Of a stretch of DNA of 55,692 nucleotides, positions 1 to 8,628 are shown piece by piece; position 1 is the stretch's first letter; every line of letters starts with the position of its first letter. Location of the stretch: positions 1-55,692 of the forward strand of contig JASHOE010000093.1 of assembly GCA_030041275.1 (NCBI GenBank), read 5' to 3'. The notes under the pieces were generated by a model that was not told the origin of the DNA, ran no database searches, and saw nothing but the letters and a program-made list of their open reading frames with translations. Source of the stretch: Streptosporangiaceae bacterium. Its GTDB lineage: Bacteria; Actinomycetota; Actinomycetes; Streptosporangiales; Streptosporangiaceae. The position numbers were made by a program, and so were the translations under genes.

Positions 1-254
1 CCCATGACCGTCGCACCATCGGGCTGCGGGTTCAGCACAACCCCGCGCAGCATCGCGACCGGCTCAGTCACCGACCCCAGCGCCTGGACGCCCAGGGTGT
101 CCGTCAGCGAGTGCCTGGCACGCCGCTGGACATCGCTCGGCAGCGCGCCGAAGTCAATCTCCCGCACCAGATCGACGAGCTGGGCGGTGAGATCCGCGGC
201 CAGGTCGAATTGTGCAGACGGGTTGCCGGTCAGGGTTATCGCCTGGTCCGCCAT
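1..254 (-). CDS. MmgE/PrpD family protein, N-terminal fragment (runs off left edge)
   Basis: The complement has an ATG at 254 preceded by GGAAAGG at a normal ribosome-binding distance. It then stays open for 84 codons to the window edge. The translation begins MADQAITLTG, and residues 34-56 carry the pattern DFGALPSD, RRARHSLTDTLGVQALGS, which matches the first helices of MmgE/PrpD proteins (2-methylcitrate dehydratase, aconitate decarboxylase and relatives). The family is broad and the active site lies outside the window, so the substrate cannot be set. The gene is divergent from the amidohydrolase at 572, and both may answer to signals in the shared spacer. Family recognition is fairly sure; exact function is not. 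Confidence 0.75.
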   Translation of the reverse strand, partial: MADQAITLTGNPSAQFDLAADLTAQLVDLVREIDFGALPSDVQRRARHSLTDTLGVQALGSVTEPVAMLRGVVLNPQPDGATVM

Positions 255-571
255 GGGTGACCTTTCCATCTCGATGTCGATCGTGGCGCGGAGCGCGAGC
301 CAGGCTTGATGCCTGCCGTCGATCTGCATGCGCGGGATCTGGCGGGTCTCCGGCAGCCACCGGCAGCCACCGGCTGGCAGCTGGAAGCAGTGCAGGAGTC
401 GGGCATCAGGTCGGGTTAGGGGAAACGACTCATGTGGATGTCAACATGACCATATGAGATGACCACAGCCGGTTGTCAAGAGCGGTCGGCCGGCCGCTTT
501 GCCACCCCCCGGCAGCGCCGTCCGCTGCCGGGAGTGTAGACATGGCATAGCTTTTCATATACGAATTGTCC
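255..571. promoter_or_regulatory. Divergent promoter spacer between PrpD-like and D-aminoacylase genes
   Basis: This 317-bp gap contains no convincing gene. Two ATGACC hexamers lie 13 bp apart at 446-451 and 459-464, flanking a CATATG. On the right side TAGACA (537-542) and TACGAA (560-565) are separated by 17 bp and resemble -35/-10 elements. They would start transcription at about 571-572, the ATG of the next gene, which lacks a Shine-Dalgarno. The promoter and the operator role are inferences. Confidence 0.35.
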
Positions 572-2290
572 ATGGGGCGACCTTACGACCTCGTCATCCG
601 CAACGGCTGCATCGCTGACGGCACCGGCTCCGAAGTCTTCTCTGCCGATATCGCCATCGTGGATGGCACGATCGCAGCGGTCGGTCCTGGCCTACCGCCT
701 GGCCGTAGCGAGTTCGACGCCGCAGGCTTGCTCGTCACGCCCGGCTTCGTCGACGTCCACACGCACTATGACGGGCAAGTCACCTGGGAGAGCCGGATGA
801 CGCCGTCGTCGGATCACGGCGTCACCACGGTCGTCACCGGCAACTGCGGCGTTGGATTCGCTCCGTGCAGGCCGGCAGATCACGACGAACTGGTCGACCT
901 CATGGCGGGCGTCGAAGACATACCCGAGGTCGTGATGACCGAGGGCCTCGACTGGACCTGGGTCAGCTTCGCCGAGTACCTGGATCGGGTCGACGCCCAA
1001 GCCCATGACGTCGATGTCGCTGCGCTGGTGCCGCATTCCGCGCTGCGGGTCTTCGTGATGGGCGATCGAGCGGTTCGGCGGGAGACCGCGACGCCTGCGG
1101 ACGTCGCCGAAATGGCCCGGCTGACTCGCGAAGCCCTGGCGGCGGGGGCGATCGGCTTTGGTACGTCGCGGGCGATCCAGCAGCGCAGCGCCCACGGCGA
1201 GCCGATCCCGACAGTCCGCGCCGCCGAGGACGAACTACGGGGCATCCTCGATGCGATGGCCGAGGTCGGCACCGGCGTCTTCCAGGCGCTTTCAGACTTC
1301 GAGCTGTATGAGAGTGTGGACGCCGAGTTCGGCATGTTCCGGCGGCTCGTGACCGAGACCGGCCGACCAATGTCGTTCACCCTGAATCAGCGCCCGGACT
1401 ACCCCGAGGGCTGGCACGACCTGCTCGGGCGCACCGAGCGGGCCACCAGCGACGGGCTCCCCATCAAGGGCCAGGTACTCGGGCGCCCGGCAGGCATTCT
1501 GCTCGGCCACGACCTGACCCGGAGCCCGTTCAGCGTGTGCCCCACTTTCGCCGCGCTGGGCGGCTTGCCTCTCGGCCAGAAGATCGCGCAACTGCGGCGT
1601 CCCGACGTACGCGAGAACATCCTGGCCGAATCCATCGCCCTCGAGCAGCGCCGGTGGGAGACCGTGTTCGAGCTCACGGACCCGCCGGACTATGAACCCG
1701 ACCCATCGTCGAGCAGCATCGCTGCGCGAGCCACCAGCGCCGGCGTTACTCCCGCAGAATTCGCATACGACCTGCTCCTCCAGGACGACGGTCAGCGGCT
1801 GTTCTTGCACGCGACGCAGAACTATCTCGAAGGGTCGCTCAGGGCATGTCACGAGATGCTGTCGAGCCCGAGCACGATCCTGGGCCTTGGCGACGGCGGC
1901 GCCCATCTCGGCCTGATCTGTGACGCAAGCTGGCCGACAACAATGCTGGCCCACTGGTCCCGTGACCGCTCCCGTGGCCCGAAGCTCGAGCTGGTCAGCG
2001 TCGTCAAAGCCATGACATCCGAGGCGGCCGACGCGGTGGGTCTGCGGGATCGCGGCCGCATCGCGCCCGGTTACAAGGCCGACGTCAACGTGATCGACTA
2101 CGGCCGGGTCCGGCTGCGCGCGCCCTACGTGGTTCACGACCTTCCGGCCGGAGGCCGCCGGATTCTCCAGCAGGCCGACGGGTACGTTGCCACGTTCGTC
2201 AGCGGAACGATGACGCACCGCGATGGTCAGCCAACCGGAAACTTCCCAGGCCGCGTCGTCCGGGGAGCACAACCGGTCCCCGCTGACTGA
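572..2290 (+). CDS. N-acyl-D-amino-acid deacylase-type amidohydrolase
   Basis: A 572-residue member of the amidohydrolase-3/D-aminoacylase family, probably a cytoplasmic zinc enzyme cutting an amide bond. The metal motif HTHYDG is at residues 63-68, GNCGVGFAP at about 90-98, and the late DGGAH motif near residue 440. The C-terminal beta-sandwich segment (GRIAPGYKADVNVID) is also present. The ATG at 572 is preferred over a TTG six bases earlier because the family begins directly with the YDLVIRNG strand. No ribosome-binding site precedes either, consistent with a leaderless message. Members of this family annotated as D-aminoacylases act on varied N-acyl or cyclic amides, so the substrate is unknown. 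A luciferase-like oxidoreductase follows after 58 bp in the same direction. Confidence 0.85.
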   Translation: MGRPYDLVIRNGCIADGTGSEVFSADIAIVDGTIAAVGPGLPPGRSEFDAAGLLVTPGFVDVHTHYDGQVTWESRMTPSSDHGVTTVVTGNCGVGFAPCRPADHDELVDLMAGVEDIPEVVMTEGLDWTWVSFAEYLDRVDAQAHDVDVAALVPHSALRVFVMGDRAVRRETATPADVAEMARLTREALAAGAIGFGTSRAIQQRSAHGEPIPTVRAAEDELRGILDAMAEVGTGVFQALSDFELYESVDAEFGMFRRLVTETGRPMSFTLNQRPDYPEGWHDLLGRTERATSDGLPIKGQVLGRPAGILLGHDLTRSPFSVCPTFAALGGLPLGQKIAQLRRPDVRENILAESIALEQRRWETVFELTDPPDYEPDPSSSSIAARATSAGVTPAEFAYDLLLQDDGQRLFLHATQNYLEGSLRACHEMLSSPSTILGLGDGGAHLGLICDASWPTTMLAHWSRDRSRGPKLELVSVVKAMTSEAADAVGLRDRGRIAPGYKADVNVIDYGRVRLRAPYVVHDLPAGGRRILQQADGYVATFVSGTMTHRDGQPTGNFPGRVVRGAQPVPAD

Positions 2291-2348
2291 GCCGAGGCGC
2301 ACTCTCGGCCACGCCGGAATTGGCGACATAACGCAAGGGACCAATGCC

Positions 2349-3413
2349 ATGCGAATCGGGATGTACCTCCCCTACGTCGACAAGGACGGAGCACTGCTTG
2401 ACGGGCCCGCGACCGTCAAGCGAGCACAGATGATCGAGGCTGCCGGACTTGACGGCGCGTGGCTAGGCGACCACACGCCGATCCCAGGCGACACTGACCG
2501 GGACGGCCCGGACTCGCTGATGTATCTGGCAATCTGCGCCCTCGGGACCTCGCCAGCCCTCGAGCTCGGAACGTGCATCTACTCGCTACCGCTCCGCAAT
2601 AAGTACGACGTGGCGCAGCGCTTCTACACGCTCGAGACAATCGGGAAAGGACGATTCACGCTCGGCCTTGGCACCGGGAGCCAGCGCGTCGAGTACGAGG
2701 CGAACGGGCTGGACTGGGATGCGCGGTTCCGCCGGATGGCCGACCACATGGACGGCGTCCGGCAGATCTTCGCGGGCGAGCCGGTCGGCCCCCTCTATCG
2801 GCACCACCCTGCACTCGATGCGCCGGGGACACCGGTCGTCCTCGATTCAGCGGTAGACCGCGGGACGCCATGGGCCGCGCAGGTGGGCCCGCCGCGCTTC
2901 GCCCTGGGCTCCTGGCACAGCCCGCGCCAGTTGCGCCGGGCCGCTACCGAATACGACGCGTGGCTGGCGTCCGGAGGGCCAGGCACGCAATTCGGCGGCT
3001 GGAGAAAGGTATTCAGTGAGTCCATCAAGATCTACCGCGACCTCGGCGGCAAGCGCGCGATCGCATCGACGGTCATCATCGACTTCTGGGGACCTCACGT
3101 GCCGCTGACCGATGACGGCGTGTTCAACCTCTTGTGCTCACCGGCTGAGGCGGCCGACCGGCTCGCGCTGCTCGAAAGCCTCGGCTTCGACGACGTCCTC
3201 CTGGCGCTGCGGAGCAGGTCGCTGGCCAGCCAGCGCACGGGGCTCGCGCGCCGGTACGACTTCACGGCTGAGGACCTCGAGCAGGTTCGAGGCCTGCTGC
3301 CGAAGGACGGCCGCGACTACCACGATGCGACACCGTGGCGCGGCGTGCCCCGGGGGTTATCAGGCGGCGAGTCTCAACAGCGAGGAGCCCTGTCTCGGCA
3401 CCGCCAGGACTAG
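2349..3413 (+). CDS. Luciferase-like (LLM-class) flavin/F420-dependent oxidoreductase
   Basis: A 354-residue TIM-barrel protein of the bacterial luciferase-like superfamily. The start MRIGMYLPY, the strand/turn AAGLDGAWLGDHT and the phosphate-binding region KGRFTLGLGTGSQRVEYEANG are typical. In actinomycetes such proteins use F420 or FMN to oxidise or reduce small molecules. The ATG at 2349 is chosen because AAGGGA stands 7-8 bases before it; a longer reading from 2223 only overlaps the preceding gene. The substrate is unknown, but co-orientation with the amidohydrolase suggests one degradative route. Its TAG stop shares a CTAG palindrome with the stop of the convergent flavin reductase, so the two genes overlap by 4 bases. 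Confidence 0.85.
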   Translation: MRIGMYLPYVDKDGALLDGPATVKRAQMIEAAGLDGAWLGDHTPIPGDTDRDGPDSLMYLAICALGTSPALELGTCIYSLPLRNKYDVAQRFYTLETIGKGRFTLGLGTGSQRVEYEANGLDWDARFRRMADHMDGVRQIFAGEPVGPLYRHHPALDAPGTPVVLDSAVDRGTPWAAQVGPPRFALGSWHSPRQLRRAATEYDAWLASGGPGTQFGGWRKVFSESIKIYRDLGGKRAIASTVIIDFWGPHVPLTDDGVFNLLCSPAEAADRLALLESLGFDDVLLALRSRSLASQRTGLARRYDFTAEDLEQVRGLLPKDGRDYHDATPWRGVPRGLSGGESQQRGALSRHRQD

Positions 3414-3991
3414 CCGGACGGCTGACGGCCAAGGCTGTTGAACTGACCGCGGAAATACAGCAAGGGCTGCCTCCCGTCCGCATTCCCGAGTCCGACGACT
3501 GAGCCCACCACCAGATAGTGATCACCGGCGTCGTGGCTCTCCCTGATCCGGCAGTCGATCCAGGCCATCGCGCCCTCGAGTCGCGGCGAGCCCGTGAGCG
3601 CCGGACTCCACGACACGTGAGCAAATTTGTCGCAACCGCTGCGGGCAAAGGTTCGCCCGAGGTCTTCCTGATCAGCCGACAGCACGTTTGCGCAGAATGC
3701 TGCCGAGGTTGCGATAGACGGCCAGCTCGTCGATGACTTCCCTGGCGCTATCGCGATCAGTGGCGGGCTCAGCGACAGCGAGAAAAAGGACTGGCAGGTA
3801 AATCCGATCGGAGTTCCGGACGCCATCCCCGTGACGACAACCACGCCACTGGCGAAGTGGCCAAGGGTTGCCCGGAAACTGTCGTGCTGCAGGTCTATCG
3901 CAGCGAACCCGCCGCCCCGCGAGCGCGCGCCCAACCGATCGTCGTGACGCCGAGATCGCAACGACGACCTGGGTGCGGAGAGTGGACGCAT
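3410..3991 (-). CDS. Flavin reductase (HpaC/HsaB-like) of a two-component monooxygenase
   Basis: A 193-residue flavin reductase-like, FMN-binding split-barrel protein. DSFRATLGHFASGVVVVTG near residue 36-54 and FTCQSFFSLSLSPPLIAI near 63-80 are the hallmark strands. Such enzymes use NAD(P)H to make free reduced flavin for a partner oxygenase. The partner is almost certainly the gene immediately upstream, which ends 13 bases before this start on the same strand. The first 30 or so residues are unusually long and basic for the family and no better internal start was seen, so the true start is uncertain. HpaC-, HsaB- and NtaB-type reductases cannot be separated by reading. Confidence 0.88.
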   Translation of the reverse strand: MRPLSAPRSSLRSRRHDDRLGARSRGGGFAAIDLQHDSFRATLGHFASGVVVVTGMASGTPIGFTCQSFFSLSLSPPLIAIAPGKSSTSWPSIATSAAFCANVLSADQEDLGRTFARSGCDKFAHVSWSPALTGSPRLEGAMAWIDCRIRESHDAGDHYLVVGSVVGLGNADGRQPLLYFRGQFNSLGRQPSG

Positions 3992-4004
3992 GGGACCGGC
4001 TCTG

Positions 4005-5222
4005 CTAGGCCGATGGCGAGGCGAGGAAAGCGTGCACCCAGGAGTCAGCCTGCCAGTCCCACGTGAGACCCCGATGAGCGGCTGCGGCGTTCACGTCGCG
4101 CCAGATTCGTTGCAGCTCGGAGCTTTCAAGCAGGCCAGAGCCGCCACACTCCTCATAGATCATGTTCGCCGCTCGACGTGACTGCTGGGCCGTGAACGGC
4201 TGGTCGCGCCGGCATTTGGCCACGTCAACTGCGCTCACCGTAGCGGCCGGGAGCCGCGAGAACCGCGCGGCGTTCTGCCAGGTGAGCGCGTGCACAGCGT
4301 CCACCTGGGCGACCGCGGCCGCGTACCGCGCCATGGTGGTCTCCAGGCCCCCGCCGGCGTATCCCTTCATCTCCGGACGGTCAGTGTTGCTGAGTTTCGA
4401 CCGCAGTTTCTCGCCAAACGCGCCGAGCAACCCACGGGCTGCGCCGATCGCCGGCGCGGCCATGGCGGCCGTAAAGTTTGCCTGCGAGATGGCTCCGTAC
4501 ATCGGATTGGAGTGGATCTGAAGGCCGGGTGCAGAGCCCTGCTCGACGTCGCGGTTGTCCAGCGTTCGCTCGAACGGAACGAAGACATCGGTCAGGACTA
4601 TCGTCTTGCTCCCGGTTCCCCTGAGGCCGATCGTGTGCCAGTCGTCGATGATCTCTAGATCCTCGCGCGGGATGAGCAGCCACCGGCGGACAGGCTCGCC
4701 CGTTACCTCATCTGTCACTGACACGGCAGCGGTCAGCCAGCTGCAGTGATCGATACCGCTGGAGAAAAAGCCCCGTCCGGTCCAGCGGTAACCGCCCGTC
4801 ACCCGCTCGACCGAGCCTGATGTGCTGACAACCGAGGACGCGACCATGTTCGGATTCGCGAACATTTCCTCCTGGGCAGCCGGCGGCCAGAGGGCCTGCA
4901 GCCACATGTGTGCCGCCCACAGCATGTAGACCCAGCCGGACGACGCGCAGTGTGAAGCCAGTTCCACGGTCACATCGATCAACGTCTCGGCGCCGAGCTC
5001 GGACCCACCGAACCGGATGGGCTTCATCACGCCAATCAGTCCGCTCTCGAGCAGGTCCGCCACGGTCTCATCCGGGAGCCGGCGTAGATCTCCGGTCTCG
5101 GCAGTGCGTTCCCGCAACCGAGGCCCGAGGGATCGGGCCGCCTCCATGGCCTCGTCGTAGCTCGTCAGCACCGCTGGCTGAGAGGTGAGCGAGTAAACCG
5201 GTCCCTGATCCGTCAGCGTCAC
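4005..5222 (-). CDS. Group D flavin-dependent monooxygenase (HsaA/HpaH-like, acyl-CoA dehydrogenase fold)
   Basis: A 405-residue oxygenase with acyl-CoA dehydrogenase architecture. Diagnostic stretches are GLIGVMKPIRFGG, CASSGWVYML, GFFSSGIDHCSW (about residues 146-157), GLRGTGSKTIVLTDVFVP, and the C-terminal DVNAAAAHRGLTWDW. This pattern fits reduced-FMN-using hydroxylases such as HsaA (3-hydroxy-9,10-secosteroid 4-hydroxylase) and p-hydroxyphenylacetate hydroxylase rather than true acyl-CoA dehydrogenases. The GTG at 5222 is selected because GAGGAGA lies six bases upstream; the longer open frame to 5399 would be an atypical extension. The flavin reductase gene follows after 13 bp and a LysR gene is divergent. 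The probable substrate is a phenolic or steroid-like ring, but this is inference. Confidence 0.85.
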   Translation of the reverse strand: MTLTDQGPVYSLTSQPAVLTSYDEAMEAARSLGPRLRERTAETGDLRRLPDETVADLLESGLIGVMKPIRFGGSELGAETLIDVTVELASHCASSGWVYMLWAAHMWLQALWPPAAQEEMFANPNMVASSVVSTSGSVERVTGGYRWTGRGFFSSGIDHCSWLTAAVSVTDEVTGEPVRRWLLIPREDLEIIDDWHTIGLRGTGSKTIVLTDVFVPFERTLDNRDVEQGSAPGLQIHSNPMYGAISQANFTAAMAAPAIGAARGLLGAFGEKLRSKLSNTDRPEMKGYAGGGLETTMARYAAAVAQVDAVHALTWQNAARFSRLPAATVSAVDVAKCRRDQPFTAQQSRRAANMIYEECGGSGLLESSELQRIWRDVNAAAAHRGLTWDWQADSWVHAFLASPSA

Positions 5223-5315
5223 GCCAATCTCCTCTGCGTCCTTGGCGTGACAGTATTCCGGCGCGACTGCAGGATCAAGAACAGGATCGGCGACAATACG
5301 TTCGCAGAATTTAGA

Positions 5316-5328
5316 TATGATGCCGATA
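5316..5328. promoter_or_regulatory. Putative LysR T-N11-A box
   Basis: The spacer between the divergent monooxygenase and LysR genes contains TATGATGCCGATA, an imperfect dyad fitting the T-N11-A rule of LysR-type operators. A related TATGAGGTCATA lies at about 6352, before the second luciferase-like gene. The role is inferred from position and pattern only. Confidence 0.4.
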
Positions 5329-5421
5329 GGCCGGTCGCTCGCCGGCCGCCCGCTGGGCCGCGATCGGCGGACGCCCGGCTCCCGGATCAGCGAGTGCACC
5401 GGATGTGGTTAAGGCAGCGCG

Positions 5422-6306
5422 ATGTTCACGACGACCGAGCTGCGGGTCCTGGCCGGGCTCATGAGCGGCCAGACGATAGCAAAGATCGGTGAGGATCTGC
5501 TGCTGAGTCATCCGTCGATCAGCAAGACGCTGCGATCCGCCGAGCACAAGGCTGGGTTCCCGCTCGTGGAGCAGCGCGGCCGACGACTTCGGCTGACTGC
5601 CGACGGCGCCCGGGTGGCTATCGCAGCCCAGGATGTTCTCGTTGAGCTAGGCCAGCTCGACCAGCTCCTCGCAGAGGTCAGGGAAGGCACCAGCGGCGGA
5701 TTGCGGGTCCTCGCCACCAGTTCGATATGCAACTACGTGCTGCCGCCCGTCATCGGCGCGATGCTCACCAGCGTGCAGGATGTTGACCTGCGCATTCAGG
5801 CCGCCGCGGCCAGTTCGGACATCTGGACTCTGTTCGACACCGGCGAGTTCGAAGTCGCGATCACCAGAACGCTGCCCCCACCGCACATCACCGCGACCCA
5901 CCTGTTTGACGACCAGCTGTGCCTCTGCGTAGCCCCCGGCTCCGATCTCACCGGTCAGGAGATCGACTGGAGAGCTGTCTCCGGCCGCACCCTTATCGGG
6001 CCGATCAGAGAGGACGCGATGTGGGGTCAGTTCTCGCTCCTGGGCATCCGGGCGCGCAGCTGGGTTCGGGTGTCAGATGTCACGCTAGCCAAGCGGCTCG
6101 TCGAGGACGGGCACGGCGTCGCCCTGCTGTATCGCTCGGTGGCGCTCGAGGAGGCCGCCGCCGGCCGCATCATCATGCTGCCGCTGCCGGACGCGCCGAT
6201 TGGCATCTCCTACTGGCTGGCCACCCGCGGGGGGCCAGCCTCTCCGCTCGTCCGGCGGTTCACCGAGTTGCTGCAGGCACACGCCGCCCAACTGGTCAAC
6301 CGCTAG
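5422..6306 (+). CDS. LysR-family transcriptional regulator
   Basis: A 294-residue LysR-type regulator with an N-terminal winged helix-turn-helix (residues about 5-62, IGEDLLLSHPSISKTLRSAE, then LVEQRGRRLRLTADG). The effector-binding domain runs from about residue 90 (GGLRVLATSSICNYVLPPVIG). AAGG lies about eight bases before the ATG. It is divergent from the flavin monooxygenase/reductase operon and 131 bp upstream of a luciferase-like gene. It likely controls those genes in response to an aromatic or pathway intermediate, through sites such as the T-N11-A box in the spacer. Family assignment is firm; ligand and regulon are inferred from context. Confidence 0.9.
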   Translation: MFTTTELRVLAGLMSGQTIAKIGEDLLLSHPSISKTLRSAEHKAGFPLVEQRGRRLRLTADGARVAIAAQDVLVELGQLDQLLAEVREGTSGGLRVLATSSICNYVLPPVIGAMLTSVQDVDLRIQAAAASSDIWTLFDTGEFEVAITRTLPPPHITATHLFDDQLCLCVAPGSDLTGQEIDWRAVSGRTLIGPIREDAMWGQFSLLGIRARSWVRVSDVTLAKRLVEDGHGVALLYRSVALEEAAAGRIIMLPLPDAPIGISYWLATRGGPASPLVRRFTELLQAHAAQLVNR

Positions 6307-6437
6307 CCGCGCGAGCGTCGCTTTCCGGCTTGCCCGAGATACCATGTATGAGGTCATATATGATCTGAGTCATCGAAGGGCGCCCTGGCACCGCGGAAGC
6401 CGGAGCGCCGGGCACCGCGACTGATCGGAGCAAGCTG

Positions 6438-7442
6438 TTGCGCGTTGCGGTCCGCATTCCGCCGGGTATCCCGATGGGCGAGACCCTGCGCGCCATCGAA
6501 CTGGCCGAACAAGCCGGATTCGACACCATCTCGATCCCTGAGTCGCCGACGCTCTTCCGTGACACCTTCATCACGCTCGGGCTGGCTGCCACTCGCACGA
6601 CGACCGCGACACTCGCCGCTACCGTCACGAGCTTCGTCAGTCATGACCCGATCAACATCGCCAACTCCGCTCGGACGCTCGCCGAGCTGGCGCCTGGACG
6701 CGTCCGGATCGGCATCGGCGCCGGTGACAGCTCCTCGTTCCTCACCGGGCGCAAGACCACGACAACTCGCGAGCTGCGACAGGGCTTCGGCATCGTCTCG
6801 GGGCTGCTGGCCGGCGAGCCCGTGATAGTGCGCGGCACCAAGGTGCGCTTGCAGGATCCGACCGGTCCGCTGCCACTGTTTCTCGCCGCCGACGGACCGA
6901 AGAACCTGGCCCTTGCCGCTGAGATCGCGGACGGCGTCATCACCTGGTCAGGTGAGCTCGGGCGCAAGGCATCGCAATTGGCGGCCGCCCAGCGTGCCCA
7001 CGGCCGGACCCGCCCGCTGCATCACGTCGTGACGACGACCGCCTGCGTCACCGACGACATCGCCCACGATGCCTGGTTCCTCAAGCCATACATCCTGCGC
7101 TTTGCCCAGCGGATCGGTTCAGCACAGCTAGCAGAGCTTGGCTTCAGCACCGAGCTCCCGGACGGCAACCTTGTCCTTGCCGATGGCGTCGACCTCGGCC
7201 ATCCGCGCGACCTCGCGGCCGCTGCTGAGTTCGCCTCCCGCTGGATCTCCGATGACTTCGCCGTCTGGTACGCCACCAACGTCTGCTGTTTCGGTACATC
7301 CGGCGAAGTCGCTGCGAAGCTCAGCGCCCTCAGCGAGTACGGCGCCGATGAAGTGCAGGTGAGCGACGGCAGTTCATTCCGCGCTCCGACCCGGCTGATC
7401 AGCGAGATGGCGGCAGAGGTCATCCCGAGGCTGCACGGATGA
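6438..7442 (+). CDS. Luciferase-like (LLM-class) oxidoreductase
   Basis: A 334-residue luciferase-like TIM-barrel enzyme. Start MRVAVRIPPG, AEQAGFDTISIPESP, the glycine-rich stretch PGRVRIGIGAGDSSSFLTG and FLAADGPKNLALAAEIADGVI are characteristic of F420-dependent methylene-H4MPT-reductase-like members. The first codon is TTG, supported by CGGAG seven bases before it; no ATG or GTG fits the family start better. A perfect palindrome TCATATATGA lies at about 6354-6363 and may be an operator for the neighbouring LysR protein. It is the second gene of this superfamily within 7 kb but differs clearly in sequence from the first, so the two are not a recent duplication. Substrate unknown. Confidence 0.85.
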   Translation: MRVAVRIPPGIPMGETLRAIELAEQAGFDTISIPESPTLFRDTFITLGLAATRTTTATLAATVTSFVSHDPINIANSARTLAELAPGRVRIGIGAGDSSSFLTGRKTTTTRELRQGFGIVSGLLAGEPVIVRGTKVRLQDPTGPLPLFLAADGPKNLALAAEIADGVITWSGELGRKASQLAAAQRAHGRTRPLHHVVTTTACVTDDIAHDAWFLKPYILRFAQRIGSAQLAELGFSTELPDGNLVLADGVDLGHPRDLAAAAEFASRWISDDFAVWYATNVCCFGTSGEVAAKLSALSEYGADEVQVSDGSSFRAPTRLISEMAAEVIPRLHG

Positions 7443-7485
7443 ACTGAACCACCGTGCGCCGCCCTGCACACGACGTTGCCAGCTG

Positions 7486-7977
7486 CTAGTCGGGTGCTGG
7501 CCGACTGAAGCCGAGCAGGAGCAGGCCGAGAGCGTAGCAGAGCATCGCCACCGCCGTGGACAGCGCCATAGCCAGCGACGCGCTGGCAGCGCCTCCGTCC
7601 GCCACGAACCTGGCGCCGTTCAGCGCCGCTGAGGCGATCGCGGCCAGTCCGATCACCGATAGCACGATGCTGACGGCATGTCTGGCGACGATCGACCTCA
7701 CCACCAGGGCGATCGCAGCGAGCACGATGAGGAGGCCGAGTCCCGCGTGGGTGGCAAGCGACGCTGGCCCATTGGTCAGTGCGCGGCCGATCGCGCCGAA
7801 TATCCCGCTGCCCCTGTCCCCGGCTGGGATCGTCGCATAGAGATTGACGACGATGCCGATCGCGAACTGCACGATGAGCATCGCGAGCACCCCGAAGGTG
7901 TTGCCTCGCAGTGCAGCCAGCTGTCGGGGTGACATGCCTAGCGCGCGTTGCCCCGCTGCGACACCGTTGATCGCCAT
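7486..7977 (-). CDS. Small four-helix membrane protein of unknown function
   Basis: A 163-residue hydrophobic protein. Four likely membrane segments fall near residues 26-48 (VLAMLIVQFAIGIVVNLY), 76-98, 100-120 and 133-157. I do not recognise a family. A good GGGAGG ribosome-binding site lies 6-7 bases before the ATG. The gene is divergent from the MarR regulator at 8111 across about 130 bp that hold an inverted repeat. It may therefore be the MarR target, as is common for small membrane or transport proteins beside MarR genes; this is inference. Confidence 0.7.
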   Translation of the reverse strand: MAINGVAAGQRALGMSPRQLAALRGNTFGVLAMLIVQFAIGIVVNLYATIPAGDRGSGIFGAIGRALTNGPASLATHAGLGLLIVLAAIALVVRSIVARHAVSIVLSVIGLAAIASAALNGARFVADGGAASASLAMALSTAVAMLCYALGLLLLGFSRPAPD

Positions 7978-8081
7978 TGCCGCCTCCCGCCGCGGATCCA
8001 GGCTCTGGTCGCCAGCTCTCCGTCCGCGGAGTGGACAAGGTGGCGCAATGCTATCGATGTGGAGATGATCTCGAATACAAA

Positions 8082-8102
8082 ACTATCTTCATCGGCGATA
8101 GT
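8082..8102. promoter_or_regulatory. MarR-type inverted repeat overlapping a -10 element
   Basis: ACTATC (8082-8087) and GATAGT (8097-8102) form a perfect 6-bp inverted repeat with a 9-bp spacer. Its right arm overlaps TAGTAT (8099-8104), a TANNNT-type -10 hexamer ending six bases before the GTG of the MarR gene. A MarR dimer bound here would block that promoter, so autorepression is likely. Confidence 0.55.
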
Positions 8103-8110
8103 ATTACTGC

Positions 8111-8602
8111 GTGACTGACGACGCAACCGCCAGCCCGGCGATGCCAGCGCATCCGGGTTTCGCGTTGCTGCTCGTCCAGCTCGGCATGGAAGGTGCCAGG
8201 CAGTTCGGCGAGCGCCTCGCCCCGCTCGGGGTAGAGCCTCGGCACGTCGGGATGCTGGCGAGGCTTGCCGCGAACGAGGGACGCGCTCAGCAGGTCATCG
8301 GCGAGCTGATCGGGCTCAACCCGACGCAGATGGTGTTCTTGGTGGACGAGCTCGAAAGTCGCGGTTTCGTCGAACGCCGGCGTAATCCAGCCGACCGGCG
8401 TTCCTACGGGCTGTACCTGACACCGGCCGGGAAGGACATGCTTGGCAAGGTGCAGGAGCTGGCACAAGTCCACCAGGCAGAGCTCGGCAAGTCGCTCAGC
8501 GAAAGCGAGCAGGACCAGCTCACCGAGCTGCTTCGCCGCATTGCACGCGATCAGGGAATCTCCGGGCAGAGCCTGCCTGGAATTCCGCCGCGCCGTCGTT
8601 AG
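8111..8602 (+). CDS. MarR-family transcriptional regulator
   Basis: A 163-residue MarR-type winged-helix dimer. The recognition region GELIGLNPTQMVFLVDELESRGFVERRRNPADRRSYGLYLTPAG spans about residues 56-100, with the DRR wing motif of the family. There is no Shine-Dalgarno. The GTG start lies six bases after the hexamer TAGTAT, so a leaderless message is likely. The inverted repeat ACTATC-N9-GATAGT overlapping that hexamer is a fitting autoregulatory operator. It is divergent from a small membrane protein, the most likely partner target. The effector is unknown. Confidence 0.9.
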   Translation: MTDDATASPAMPAHPGFALLLVQLGMEGARQFGERLAPLGVEPRHVGMLARLAANEGRAQQVIGELIGLNPTQMVFLVDELESRGFVERRRNPADRRSYGLYLTPAGKDMLGKVQELAQVHQAELGKSLSESEQDQLTELLRRIARDQGISGQSLPGIPPRRR

Positions 8603-8628
8603 CTACCCCCACACGAGCGGTTGCACCG

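Noticed and set aside
5223..5399. N-terminal extension of the flavin monooxygenase to 5399
   Set aside because: A GTG at 5222 has a strong GAGGAGA site and gives the normal family length; the extension would cover the LysR spacer.
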